The notes: generated by a model from the sequence alone, not told the origin. A stretch of 14,262 nucleotides of DNA from Betaproteobacteria bacterium (GCA_015655165.1 JAATFN010000240.1:1-14262); one strand, 5' to 3'; counted from the stretch's first letter, positions 1-8,056 are shown. Numbers and translations: made by a program.

Positions 1-309
1 AAGTGGCTTGCCTTGCTCTGTTGTCATGATCAGTGCAAGGTCATCTGCATTGTCTTGCATCAAATCAAACCAGCGCCGTAAAATCTGCGCACGTTCTTTT
101 GCTGTTTTTTTCTTCCAGGCTGGCCATGCCGCATTTGCTGCTGCAATAGCACGGCGGGTTTCATCTGCACCCATTTTAGGAATAGTACCAATCACTTCGC
201 CTGTGGCCGGATCGGTCACATCAATGACCGATGCGCTATCGGCATCAACCCAGACACCATCGATATAACATTGCTGGCGCAACAGTTCAGGTTTCTTCAA
301 ATTCAACAC
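1..309 (-). CDS. gabD: Succinate-semialdehyde dehydrogenase, GabD type (N-terminal part, cut by window edge)
   Basis: NAD(P)-dependent aldehyde dehydrogenase. GabD enzymes oxidise succinate semialdehyde to succinate in the cytoplasm. Only the first 103 codons are inside the window; the gene runs off the left edge. The visible part has the family hallmarks: an early CYIDGVWVDADS strand, DPATGEVIGTIPKMGADE, then RRAIAAANAAWPAW and the helix KERAQILRRWFDLM, ending in EQGKPL. This is the usual GabD N-terminal order. The NAD site and catalytic Cys/Glu are not visible. The start is inferred as GTG at 309, preceded by GAAAGG about six bases upstream; TTG at 306 is an alternative. It follows the E3 gene by 36 bp and is probably the last visible gene of the operon. 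In this context it may oxidise a semialdehyde or aldehyde produced by the upstream TPP-dependent complex. Substrate choice within the aldehyde dehydrogenase family is less sure than the family. Confidence 0.85.
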   Translation of the reverse strand, partial: MLNLKKPELLRQQCYIDGVWVDADSASVIDVTDPATGEVIGTIPKMGADETRRAIAAANAAWPAWKKKTAKERAQILRRWFDLMQDNADDLALIMTTEQGKPL

Positions 310-345
310 GGTATACCTTTCAATATCTTTATTCAACACACACCA

Positions 346-1728
346 TCAGATATGCAACGCACGGTTATATGCTGCCAATACAGCCTCGTGCATCACTTCA
401 GATTGTGTCGGATGCGGGAAAATCGTTGCCATCAAATCTTCCTCTGTCGTTTCCAGTCCACGGGCAACTGCATAGCCCTGAATCATTTCTGTGACTTCAT
501 CGCCCACCATATGCGCACCTAATAACTCACCTGTTTTTTCATCAAACACCACTTTGACAAATCCACCTGTCGCACCCAATGCAATTGCCTTGCCATTTAC
601 CGAAAACGGGAATTTACCCACTTTGACTTGGTAACCGGCCTGTTTGGCTTTCGACTCGGTCAACCCGATACTGGCAACTTGGGGATGACTATAAGTACAT
701 GCAGGAATATTCATAGCATCAATCGTATGTGGATGCACTCCGGCAATTTTCTCAACACAGATAATCGCTTCATGACTTGCCTTGTGTGCCAACCATGGTG
801 CCCCTGCCACGTCACCGATGGCATACACACCAGGCTCACCCGTAGCACCATAACCATCTGTCACGATATGGCTGTGTTCGACTTTAATAGCGGTGCCTTC
901 CAGCCCCAGATCCTCGACATTACCGACAATGCCCGCTGCGGTTAATATCACATCGGCTGTGATCGTTTCCTGATGCTTGCCTGCTAGTACCAATGTCCAT
1001 TTCCCGCCCAGCTTCTTGCTCGATGCAATACTGCATCCGGTATACAAATGCATACCTTCTTTGGTGAGTGACTCGCCAACATAAGCGGAAATTTCTTCGT
1101 CTTCGACTGGCAATACACTATCTGCCAATTCGATGACACTGACTTTGGCACCAAGCGCATGATAAAAACTGGCAAATTCAATACCGATCGCCCCCGCACC
1201 AATGACCACCAGATGTTGTGGCACACGGGTCGGTTGCAATGCTTCGCGGTATGACCATACCGTATCGCCATCCGGTATAAAATCCGGTAAGACACGTGCC
1301 CGTGCGCCAGTAGCTAAAATAATATGCTTGGCAGTCACTACCGACTTGCCATCGATAGCGAGTTGATTGGGGCCTGCTAATTTGGCATGACCATTGATGA
1401 CGGTTACCTTGTTTTTTTTCATCAAATACCCCACACCGTTTTGCAACTGTCCGGCAACGGCACGCGAGCGTTTTACAATCGCCTGTAAATCTGCAACTGG
1501 CTCACCCACCTTGATACCAAATTTTGATGCATCGCGCACCAGACGCAGTACATCTGCCGAGCGCAACAATGCTTTGGTTGGTATACACCCCCAATTGAGG
1601 CAAATACCACCCAACTGGGCTTTTTCGACAAGGGCTGTTTTCAATCCGAGTTGTGCTGCACGAATCGCTGCAACATAGCCACCAGGACCGCCACCCACAA
1701 CAACAAGATCATATTGGAATTGACTCAC
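346..1728 (-). CDS. lpdA: Dihydrolipoyl dehydrogenase (E3 of the 2-oxoacid/acetoin dehydrogenase complex)
   Basis: FAD-dependent E3 that reoxidises the dihydrolipoyl group of E2 with NAD+. Counting from GTG 1728 (460 aa, normal for E3), the FAD-binding GGGPGG is at residues 12-17 and the redox disulfide is GGICLNWGCIPTK (Cys43 and Cys48). A second dinucleotide fold, VIGAGAIGIEFASFYHALGA, lies near residue 175. The C-terminal active-site HPTQSE has His439 and Glu444. There is no N-terminal lipoyl domain. An in-frame GTG at 1734 would add two residues but overlaps the ribosome site. GTG 1728 sits five bases after the AGG of a GAGGTGA motif that itself overlaps the E2 stop, so it is preferred. 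It lies 7 bp after E2, which makes it the dedicated E3 of this operon rather than the housekeeping copy. All catalytic residues appear intact. Confidence 0.95.
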   Translation of the reverse strand: MSQFQYDLVVVGGGPGGYVAAIRAAQLGLKTALVEKAQLGGICLNWGCIPTKALLRSADVLRLVRDASKFGIKVGEPVADLQAIVKRSRAVAGQLQNGVGYLMKKNKVTVINGHAKLAGPNQLAIDGKSVVTAKHIILATGARARVLPDFIPDGDTVWSYREALQPTRVPQHLVVIGAGAIGIEFASFYHALGAKVSVIELADSVLPVEDEEISAYVGESLTKEGMHLYTGCSIASSKKLGGKWTLVLAGKHQETITADVILTAAGIVGNVEDLGLEGTAIKVEHSHIVTDGYGATGEPGVYAIGDVAGAPWLAHKASHEAIICVEKIAGVHPHTIDAMNIPACTYSHPQVASIGLTESKAKQAGYQVKVGKFPFSVNGKAIALGATGGFVKVVFDEKTGELLGAHMVGDEVTEMIQGYAVARGLETTEEDLMATIFPHPTQSEVMHEAVLAAYNRALHI

Positions 1729-1735
1729 GTTCACC

Positions 1736-2980
1736 TCAAATCAGAACAGACAATGGATGCTCGACATAGCGCTTGAACAATGCCAGCCACTGTGCCGCCA
1801 ACGCCCCATCGATCGCACGATGATCCACCGACAATGTCACTGTCATTAATGATGCAACCGTTAACTGGCCATCAACGACGACAGCACGCTGTGCTGTTGT
1901 TCCTACCGCTAGAATGGCTGCTTGTGGAGGATTGATAATGGCTGAAAACGCTTGAACACCAAACATGCCGAGGTTACTGATTGTGAAACTGCCTCCCTGA
2001 TATTCATGGGGTGCCAACCCACCACTACGCGCTCTACCTGCGAGCTCGGAAATCGTACTGCTGATTGCGACCAGAGATTGACGATCGGCATGACGTACAA
2101 CCGGCGTAATCAAACCAGTATCAGTCGATACCGCAACCGAAATATCGACTTGATCATATTTACGCAACGCAGCTTCCGTCCAGCTGACATTCATCTCCGG
2201 CATATCACGCAAGGCAGCTGCAACAGCTTTGACAATAAAGTCATTAATAGAAATCTTGCGTGTTGCCGTGGCATTGACTTCAGCACGTAATGCAATCAAT
2301 TTATCTATCGCACAATCTGCTGTCAGATAAAAATGTGGCACAGTCGTCTTACTCTCGGTCAAGCGACGTGCAATGGTTTTACGCATGCCGGTGTGCGGTA
2401 CTTCAATATATCCAGCTGCGTTGTCGGCTGCAGTCTGTCTGACTTGATTGACAGGTGCGGCTGCCACTGCTGCCGGCTTAACTGACGCCAAATCACGTTT
2501 GACGATACGTCCATGTGGGCCACTGCCAGACAGCGTCGACAAATCAATGCCTTGTTCCGCTGCAAGACGACGTGCTAAGGGACTCGCAAAAATGCGTCCA
2601 CCATTAGCCGGCGTCGATACGGCCAAAGTTGCCGATACTGGTACAACTTTTGTATCAACTTTTGGTGCTGCCTCAACCGTAGGCTTTGTTGATGTGATAC
2701 CTTCAACAGCCAACAAGGCATCAATATCCACATTGGATTCGCCTTCGGCAAACAACACAGCAATTGGCGCACCAACTGCAATGTCTTTACCTGTGGGCGC
2801 TAAAATCTTGCCGAGTACTCCGGCTTCATCCGCATCGTATTCGATTAATGCTTTGTCGGTCTCGATTTCAGCCAGCAACTCGCCAACGACCAGTGTGTCA
2901 CCTTCTTTTTTTGCCCATGCCTGAATGACGGCCGATGTCGCATTGGCAGCAATTTCCGGCATACGAATTAATTTAGCCAT
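1736..2980 (-). CDS. Dihydrolipoamide acyltransferase (E2) of 2-oxoacid/acetoin dehydrogenase complex
   Basis: E2 core enzyme of 414 aa that takes an acyl group from E1 on a swinging lipoyl arm and transfers it to CoA. Domain order is canonical. A single lipoyl domain covers about residues 1-78, with the lipoylated Lys43 in ETDKA. An Ala/Pro/Val-rich linker follows, then a peripheral subunit-binding domain at about 129-165 (FASPLARRLAAEQGIDL, GPHGRIVKRDL). The catalytic CAT domain starts near 192 and carries the active-site DHRAIDG at 386-392 (His387). The start ATG at 2980 is 1 bp after the VOC stop and has AAGGAAG upstream. The stop overlaps the ribosome site of the E3 gene. The sequence does not say which acyl group is carried; acetyl (acetoin- or pyruvate-like) is plausible, but branched-chain or other acyl groups are possible. 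Confidence 0.93.
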   Translation of the reverse strand: MAKLIRMPEIAANATSAVIQAWAKKEGDTLVVGELLAEIETDKALIEYDADEAGVLGKILAPTGKDIAVGAPIAVLFAEGESNVDIDALLAVEGITSTKPTVEAAPKVDTKVVPVSATLAVSTPANGGRIFASPLARRLAAEQGIDLSTLSGSGPHGRIVKRDLASVKPAAVAAAPVNQVRQTAADNAAGYIEVPHTGMRKTIARRLTESKTTVPHFYLTADCAIDKLIALRAEVNATATRKISINDFIVKAVAAALRDMPEMNVSWTEAALRKYDQVDISVAVSTDTGLITPVVRHADRQSLVAISSTISELAGRARSGGLAPHEYQGGSFTISNLGMFGVQAFSAIINPPQAAILAVGTTAQRAVVVDGQLTVASLMTVTLSVDHRAIDGALAAQWLALFKRYVEHPLSVLI

Positions 2981-2981
2981 G

Positions 2982-3467
2982 TTAGTTACTTCCTTTTTTC
3001 AAATCAGCCCGGTAAGTATCCACATCCCGATATTCGACCAATTCAAGAATATTGCCTTCGGGATCACGACAAAATGCAAGATACACACCGTCACGCACTT
3101 CAACTTTCTTGTCTCCAGTCATAAACGCAACGCCAACTCCCAGAAAAGTTGCAATGGCAGCATCGATATCGTCGACAATAAATGTCAGATAACTGGCATT
3201 TAACCGATCCAGTACATAATCCGTCTGGTTAACCGCTACAGGTTCTGTATTCGGTTGGACCAGTTTGATACGTTCCCCATTCGACGTTTGTAAACGCACA
3301 ACGGTATAGCCATCAGCAGACATCGCCGAAGGCGCTGATTTGTCACCTGTAATCGTGATTTCACTGACAAATGTGCATCCCAGCACATCCTGATAAAATT
3401 TCCGTAACGCTGGCAAATCGCGGCAAACAATGCCGACTTCCAGTGGTACAACCATATTTAGTGCCAT
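2982..3467 (-). CDS. VOC-fold (glyoxalase/bleomycin-resistance/dioxygenase superfamily) protein of unknown function
   Basis: 161-aa protein with two vicinal-oxygen-chelate beta-alpha-beta-beta-beta modules: residues about 8-72 (VGIVCRDLPALRKFYQDVLG) and about 92-147 (LTFIVDDIDAAIATF, then FCRDPEGNILELVEY). Most VOC proteins bind a metal through His/Glu at four strand positions. By eye the corresponding residues here are Glu10, Lys68, Tyr93 and Glu142, so the usual metal site looks incomplete. It may use a different metal arrangement or act as a non-metal binding protein, isomerase or epimerase-like enzyme. The gene sits between E1 (24 bp upstream) and E2 (1 bp downstream) and so is almost certainly co-translated with the complex. 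ATG 3467 has AGGAG five bases upstream. The fold is confident; the function is unknown. A role in handling a reactive dicarbonyl or hydroxyketone intermediate is only a guess. Confidence 0.85.
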   Translation of the reverse strand: MALNMVVPLEVGIVCRDLPALRKFYQDVLGCTFVSEITITGDKSAPSAMSADGYTVVRLQTSNGERIKLVQPNTEPVAVNQTDYVLDRLNASYLTFIVDDIDAAIATFLGVGVAFMTGDKKVEVRDGVYLAFCRDPEGNILELVEYRDVDTYRADLKKGSN

Positions 3468-3491
3468 GACAACTCCTCATGTATCTGTTAA

Positions 3492-5681
3492 TCAGGCCGC
3501 GCCCTTGTCGCGCATGACCAATTGCAATCCATCGATCACTTCTTCAGTACGTGCACACGCTGCACGTTCCAATACTTTAGAAATACTTGGCGATGCTTCA
3601 CTGCCCGACACACGCTGGATAGGCTGATCCAGCCAGTCAAAGAAACGGCGCTGAATTTCATCTGCTAACCAGCCGCCATAGGAAGTCCCAATCGAACCTT
3701 GTTCGACAATCAAAACATTGTTGGTTTTACGGATACTTGCCTCAATCGTTTCCCAATCGATACTGTCACGGTCTAACCAGCGCAAATCAATGACTTCCGC
3801 ATCAATACCTGTTTTTTCAACCGCCTCAAGACTATGTGCGACCATCGACAAGTAGGTCAGAACAGTGACTTCTTTACCTTCACGACGAATCGCAGCCTTA
3901 CCGAATGGCGTCTGATAATCAAAATCTTCGACCGGACCGATACCCGATGCGTTGTACAGATCAACATGCTCGATCACCAGTACGGGATCTTTTAATGCCA
4001 ATGCTGCGTTCATCAGCCCAACATAATCAAACGGCGTGGAAGGAGCAACAATGCGCCAACCCGGACTTGTTGCAAAAATACCGGCAGGATCCATCGAGTG
4101 CTGTGAACCATAACCTGTACCCATAGCCACTTTGGTACGTAATACAAATGGCATCTCGATATCGCCACCAAACATATGACGTGCCTTGCCAATCTGGTTA
4201 AATACCTGGTCAGCTGCTACCCACATGAAGTCCGGATACATGAATTCGACAACCGGTTTGAAACGACCATCCATGGCCAGACCACCACCCAGACCTGCAA
4301 ATGCATTTTCACTAATGGGTGTGCCTAATACGCGTTCCGGATATTTATCCTTCAAACCACGGGTTGCCCCATTGGTGCCACCTTTTAAGCGGTGCACATC
4401 CTCGCCCATGACAACAATACCGTCATCCTGGCTCATACGACGATCCATCACGTCAGCCACCACATCGATAAATTTGCGTGTATCGAGTTTGCCTGTAAAT
4501 GTCGCCTGCTCTTCTGTACGCACACCTTTTAATTCAGACAAATCCCCCCGTACACCCACATTACGGAAGTCAGGGCTTGGCCACAGTTCAGGACGAATCC
4601 GTTTTTTGCCAGGTTTACCATTTGGATCTGCCTCGGTTAAGGCGGCAACCGATTTGGCCATGGATGCCTTGATACGATCACGCAAAGCCAGAATGCCAGC
4701 GTCGTCAATCAACCCCCGCGCTTTCATTTTGCTACCCAGCAAATCCAGCGGATCACGTTTACGCCATTCCTGTTCTTCTTCGCGTGTGCGATAACCAAAA
4801 GCACTACCAGGAAAACCACCGTTTTGATGGAAGAAGCGATATACATCGGCTTCGATAATTGTCGGACCTTTACCTGCACGCATATGTGCGAGTGCCTCGG
4901 TCATTGCCAGATGCACAGCGAGTGGATCCATGCCATTGACTTTCCAGCTGGGAATATTGAATGCGGCACCACGTGCAGATAAACGTGGTTCTGCCGTTGC
5001 CTCGTTCACAGTCGTGGATACTGCGTAACCGTTGTTTTCAATAAAGAAACACAATGGCAATTTCCATGCAGAAGACAGATTCATTGTTTCCAGCACAGAA
5101 CCGATATTGACAGCGCCATCACCAAAATAAGTGACCGCAACGGCATCCGTATTGGCATGCTTGTGCGCCCAGGCTGCGCCTGCTGCTAATGGCACACCAC
5201 CACCGACAATCGCATTGGTCCCCAATACACCGGCTTCATCCCAACGCAAATGCATCGAACCACCACGTCCACTGCAAAATCCTTGTGCGAGCCCTAGAAT
5301 CTCCGCAAGTGTACGTTGTAGTAATGTATCGATTTCAGGTGTTAGTTCGGCTTTTGGATCAATACCATTTGGCGTCAAATAGCCGAGTGCCTTCGACAAG
5401 AATTGATGATGTCCGCGGTGTGAACCATTAATTTGATCAGCTGCAGTCAATGGCACAATCGAACCTGCTGCGCCACCTTCCTGTCCAACGCTTGAGTGTG
5501 CAGGGCCGTGTACCAGACCCTCCATGGCGAGTTCAAGAACCGTTTCTTCGAATGCGCGAATCAAATGAGCATGGGTGAGCAAGGTACCCAGCAATGCCGG
5601 ATCAGCGGCTGCCCAATCCGCATCAGCAGTGCGTAATTCAATCCAGGGTGATGCTGGTGTTAATGCAATATGGTCTGACAT
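3492..5681 (-). CDS. Fused alpha-beta TPP-dependent E1 of a 2-oxoacid/acetoin-type dehydrogenase complex
   Basis: One 729-aa chain carries both E1 subunits, which are separate genes in most acetoin, pyruvate and branched-chain systems. The alpha half (about 30-350) has the active-site SHRGHH (87-92), GRGGSMHL (138-145), GTNAIVGGGVPLAAGAA and the TPP/Mg motif GDGAVN...ENN (187-217). A linker of about 50 residues rich in Lys, Pro and Gly follows. The beta half starts near 400 with FIDVVADVMDRRM, GEDVH (426-430) and the transketolase pyrimidine and C-terminal domains. About 20 extra residues lie after SHRGHHQFLSKAL, and the usual GHS of the alpha-subunit loop reads FHQNGGFPG. An upstream in-frame ATG at 5777 would overlap the SDR. 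ATG 5681 has TTGGAG nine bases upstream and a typical N-terminus, so it is chosen. E1 decarboxylates or cleaves the substrate and acylates the lipoyl group of E2. The exact substrate is not determined; the alpha half looks acetoin/pyruvate-like. Confidence 0.9.
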   Translation of the reverse strand: MSDHIALTPASPWIELRTADADWAAADPALLGTLLTHAHLIRAFEETVLELAMEGLVHGPAHSSVGQEGGAAGSIVPLTAADQINGSHRGHHQFLSKALGYLTPNGIDPKAELTPEIDTLLQRTLAEILGLAQGFCSGRGGSMHLRWDEAGVLGTNAIVGGGVPLAAGAAWAHKHANTDAVAVTYFGDGAVNIGSVLETMNLSSAWKLPLCFFIENNGYAVSTTVNEATAEPRLSARGAAFNIPSWKVNGMDPLAVHLAMTEALAHMRAGKGPTIIEADVYRFFHQNGGFPGSAFGYRTREEEQEWRKRDPLDLLGSKMKARGLIDDAGILALRDRIKASMAKSVAALTEADPNGKPGKKRIRPELWPSPDFRNVGVRGDLSELKGVRTEEQATFTGKLDTRKFIDVVADVMDRRMSQDDGIVVMGEDVHRLKGGTNGATRGLKDKYPERVLGTPISENAFAGLGGGLAMDGRFKPVVEFMYPDFMWVAADQVFNQIGKARHMFGGDIEMPFVLRTKVAMGTGYGSQHSMDPAGIFATSPGWRIVAPSTPFDYVGLMNAALALKDPVLVIEHVDLYNASGIGPVEDFDYQTPFGKAAIRREGKEVTVLTYLSMVAHSLEAVEKTGIDAEVIDLRWLDRDSIDWETIEASIRKTNNVLIVEQGSIGTSYGGWLADEIQRRFFDWLDQPIQRVSGSEASPSISKVLERAACARTEEVIDGLQLVMRDKGAA

Positions 5682-5724
5682 GATGTCAATCTCCAAAAAG
5701 GAAAATATGAGGTTAGATAGGTGT

Positions 5725-6570
5725 TCAGATATAGCTGTAGGAAGACCAACCCCCGTCAGCGACAATGGTTTGTCCATTGATCAGCGATGCGCTGTCAGAT
5801 GCGAGAAAGAGCGCTAATGTAGCAACCTCGTGTGCTTTTCCCAAACGGCGTGATGGTGTTCTCTTGATCAAGGCATCCAGATCCATTCTGCCTGTACGCA
5901 CAAGCTCGTCGACCAATGGCGTCTGTATGTAGCCAGGTGCCAAAGCATTAACACGTAGCCCTTGGGGTCCAAGTTCAATGCCAAATACTTTGGTCAGCAT
6001 CACAACAGCTGCTTTGCTCGCGCAATACGCTGCACGTTCCGGAGCTGCCACAGTGCCATACATGGATGCCGTATTTAAAATGACACCGTGCCCACGCTTG
6101 ACCATACGGCGTGCCACAGATTGTGCACAGTAAAATACGCCATTAAGATTGATATCGATAGCGCGCCGCCAGTCTGCTGCTGCGAGCGTCAATGTCGGCT
6201 TATTCATCGATATGCCGGCATTATTCAAGAGAATATCTATACGCCCGAAGTGTTGATATGCCGATTCCACACCAGCTTCGACTGCGACATCATCTGTAAT
6301 TGATGCCGTCACTGTGTATGTTTCAAGACCTGGAAATTGTGCTTCAAGTGTTTTTTTTGCTGCAGACAATGCCTCAGCATTGATATCCAACAACACCAAT
6401 TTGGCGCCATTTTCGGCAAATGCATCTGCCATGGATCTGCCAATACCACTGCCTGCACCGGTTATGAAAACGACTTTGTCTTTCAAATCCGGAAAATGCT
6501 TGTATTGGATTTCTTCATACAAGGCCTGTGCATCAATCGGACCTTCATCTTTGATCACTGTATTACTCAT
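5725..6570 (-). CDS. Short-chain dehydrogenase/reductase (SDR), classical type, operon member
   Basis: 281-aa NAD(P)-dependent oxidoreductase of the classical SDR family. The cofactor motif TGAGSGIG is at 37-44, Asp62 ends the second strand (LLDIN, pointing to NAD), NNAG is at 116-119, and the catalytic set is Asn141, Ser169, Tyr182 and Lys186 (YCASK). The C-terminus ends in a VADGGW motif typical of the family. About 30 residues precede the Rossmann fold (DAQALYEEIQYKHFPDLKDK), longer than usual. ATG 6570 forms a 4-bp ATGA overlap with the livF stop, so it is preferred over ATG 6582, where the AAGGA would abut the start. The coupling to the transporter on one side and E1 (43 bp gap) on the other suggests that it oxidises the imported compound, or an intermediate, to the ketone used by E1. 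The substrate is unknown. Confidence 0.92.
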   Translation of the reverse strand: MSNTVIKDEGPIDAQALYEEIQYKHFPDLKDKVVFITGAGSGIGRSMADAFAENGAKLVLLDINAEALSAAKKTLEAQFPGLETYTVTASITDDVAVEAGVESAYQHFGRIDILLNNAGISMNKPTLTLAAADWRRAIDINLNGVFYCAQSVARRMVKRGHGVILNTASMYGTVAAPERAAYCASKAAVVMLTKVFGIELGPQGLRVNALAPGYIQTPLVDELVRTGRMDLDALIKRTPSRRLGKAHEVATLALFLASDSASLINGQTIVADGGWSSYSYI

Positions 6571-7292
6571 ACCGCTAACCATTCCTTCAACAATTTTGTA
6601 TCCGCAGACAGCGCTTCGGGTGTACCGGTAAAAACCACATCACCATGACCTAAAACGCATACTTTGGAAGATACTTTCAATGCAATCGATAACTTTTGTT
6701 CGATTAGCACAACCGATACACCGCGACGATGAATTTCTTCAATCGCTTCACCTACCACAGCAACAATTTTTGGTGCCAGACCTTCTGTCGGCTCATCAAT
6801 CAACATGACTTTGGGGTTGCCAAGCAAAGAACGACACATGGTCAACATTTGCTGCTCTCCCCCGGATAGATTGCCTGCACGCGTATTTCTACGTTCTTTT
6901 AAGCGCGGGAAAAAATCAAACATTTGCTCGACATGCCATTCAGGCGTGTTCGGGTGCTTTGGTTGCATCCCCATTTGCAGATTTTCATCAACGGTCAGAT
7001 TCGCAAATATTTCACGTTCTTCCGGCACAAATCCGATTCCTGCACGACATATTGTGTAAGGACGTTCTCCTGTCAGATCAACCCCTTCCAGTAAGACCTT
7101 GCCACCAGTGGGCGGTACCAAACCCATAATTGCTTTTGCTGTCGTTGAACGGCCGGAACCATTTCGTCCCAATAAGCTCACCACTTCACTATGTCCGACA
7201 TCAAAACTGATCCCTTGCAGAATATGGCTCTTGCCATAATGGGCATGCAAATCGATTACCTGCAACAAAGGTGCTGTATTTGCCTGACTCAT
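6567..7292 (-). CDS. livF: ABC transporter ATP-binding protein LivF (branched-chain amino acid/HAAT family)
   Basis: 241-aa cytoplasmic ATPase that pairs with LivG to drive a Liv-type importer. The signature LSGGEQ (142-147), Walker B VMLIDEP (162-168) and LivF-typical GLAP are present, and the H-loop position reads IEQ as is common in LivF. The Walker A sequence is GRNGSGRST (42-50): the lysine expected at position 48 is arginine, read directly from codon CGT. This is unusual for an active ATPase, although similar sequences are recalled from some LivF proteins. The start ATG 7292 overlaps the livG stop as ATGA and has a strong GGAGGTGA ribosome site upstream. The stop overlaps the SDR start. 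HAAT transporters import branched-chain amino acids, but also amides, urea and aromatic acids, so the substrate is open. Confidence 0.93.
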   Translation of the reverse strand: MSQANTAPLLQVIDLHAHYGKSHILQGISFDVGHSEVVSLLGRNGSGRSTTAKAIMGLVPPTGGKVLLEGVDLTGERPYTICRAGIGFVPEEREIFANLTVDENLQMGMQPKHPNTPEWHVEQMFDFFPRLKERRNTRAGNLSGGEQQMLTMCRSLLGNPKVMLIDEPTEGLAPKIVAVVGEAIEEIHRRGVSVVLIEQKLSIALKVSSKVCVLGHGDVVFTGTPEALSADTKLLKEWLAV

Positions 7293-8056
7293 TGACTCAC
7301 CTCCGTACCAAGATATGCTTCTTGCACTTGTGCATTGTGCCGAATACCTTCTGGCGTATCTGTTGCAATCACCTGTCCATATACCAATACGCTGATGCGA
7401 TCACATAAATTGAATACAACATCCATGTCATGTTCGACAATCATCAAGGTACGACCTTCTGTTAATTCACGTAATAAATCCACGGTGTAGTCTGTTTCTT
7501 CACGCGACATACCCGCCATCGGCTCATCCAACAAAATGACTTTCGGATCAGAAGCCAGTGTCATCCCGATCTCGATAGAACGCTGCTCCGAATAGGACAA
7601 TTCACCAGCCAAGGTATCGCGATATTTGGTAAGACGTATTTGTTCCAATAGCTGATCTGTAATGGCGTTAATTTTTTTAAATCCGGCGATAGAGCGCCAA
7701 AAATTAAATTGCACACCGAACCGCTGCATCACTCCCAAACGGAGATTTTCATACACAGACAGCTTCATGAAAATATTGGTGATCTGAAATGATCGTGCCA
7801 ATCCCATATGATTGATTTTTTCCGGATCCAATCCTGCAATTGATGCATCTCCCAGTAAAATCTCTCCGGAAGTCGGTTTGATATTGCCTGAAATCAGATG
7901 AAACAATGTCGACTTACCAGCCCCGTTAGGGCCGATAAACGCATGTTTTTCTCCCTCTTTGAGTTCCAGATTGGCCCCGCGGATAATGTGCGTCTGACCA
8001 AAAGATTTATTGACATCACGCAGTGTCAACACAGATGAAGACGTAGTGATCGTCAT
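7289..8056 (-). CDS. livG: ABC transporter ATP-binding protein LivG (branched-chain amino acid/HAAT family)
   Basis: 255-aa ATPase subunit of the Liv-type importer. Walker A GPNGAGKST is at 42-50, the Q-loop glutamine at 91, Walker B VILLDEP at 173-179 and the H-loop EHD at 208-210. The signature reads LSYSEQ (153-158), whereas LivG proteins normally have LSYGQQ, so the central Gly is Ser and the next Gln is Glu. Its Walker A lysine is intact, unlike that of LivF. An in-frame start 117 bp further upstream would lie inside livM. ATG 8056 forms an ATGA overlap with the livM stop and gives a normal-length protein. The C-terminus (VQEAYLGTEV) is typical of LivG. Confidence 0.94.
   Translation of the reverse strand: MTITTSSSVLTLRDVNKSFGQTHIIRGANLELKEGEKHAFIGPNGAGKSTLFHLISGNIKPTSGEILLGDASIAGLDPEKINHMGLARSFQITNIFMKLSVYENLRLGVMQRFGVQFNFWRSIAGFKKINAITDQLLEQIRLTKYRDTLAGELSYSEQRSIEIGMTLASDPKVILLDEPMAGMSREETDYTVDLLRELTEGRTLMIVEHDMDVVFNLCDRISVLVYGQVIATDTPEGIRHNAQVQEAYLGTEVSQ

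Noticed and set aside
2448..2924. Plus-strand open frame of 158 codons
   Set aside because: It lies entirely antisense to the E2 gene, is low-complexity (Ala/Ser/Thr-rich mirror of the E2 linker and lipoyl region) and has no recognisable domain.
4186..4794. Plus-strand open frame of 202 codons
   Set aside because: It is antisense to the well-supported fused E1 gene, rich in Arg/Ser/Pro as expected for a shadow frame, with no known motif.
3492..5681. The E1 alpha-beta fusion as a sequencing error or frameshift artefact
   Set aside because: The frame is continuous with a plausible 50-residue linker, and both halves are full length; fused E1 proteins are known.
346..5681. Plain acetoin dehydrogenase (aco) operon
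   Set aside because: E1, E2 and E3 fit in general, but the fused E1, the VOC gene, the dedicated Liv importer and the AroE-like gene are not part of known aco operons. Acetoin remains possible but is not supported specifically.
5682..5777. Longer start for the fused E1 (32 extra residues)
   Set aside because: It would overlap the SDR coding sequence and lacks a good ribosome site; ATG 5681 has a GGAG motif.
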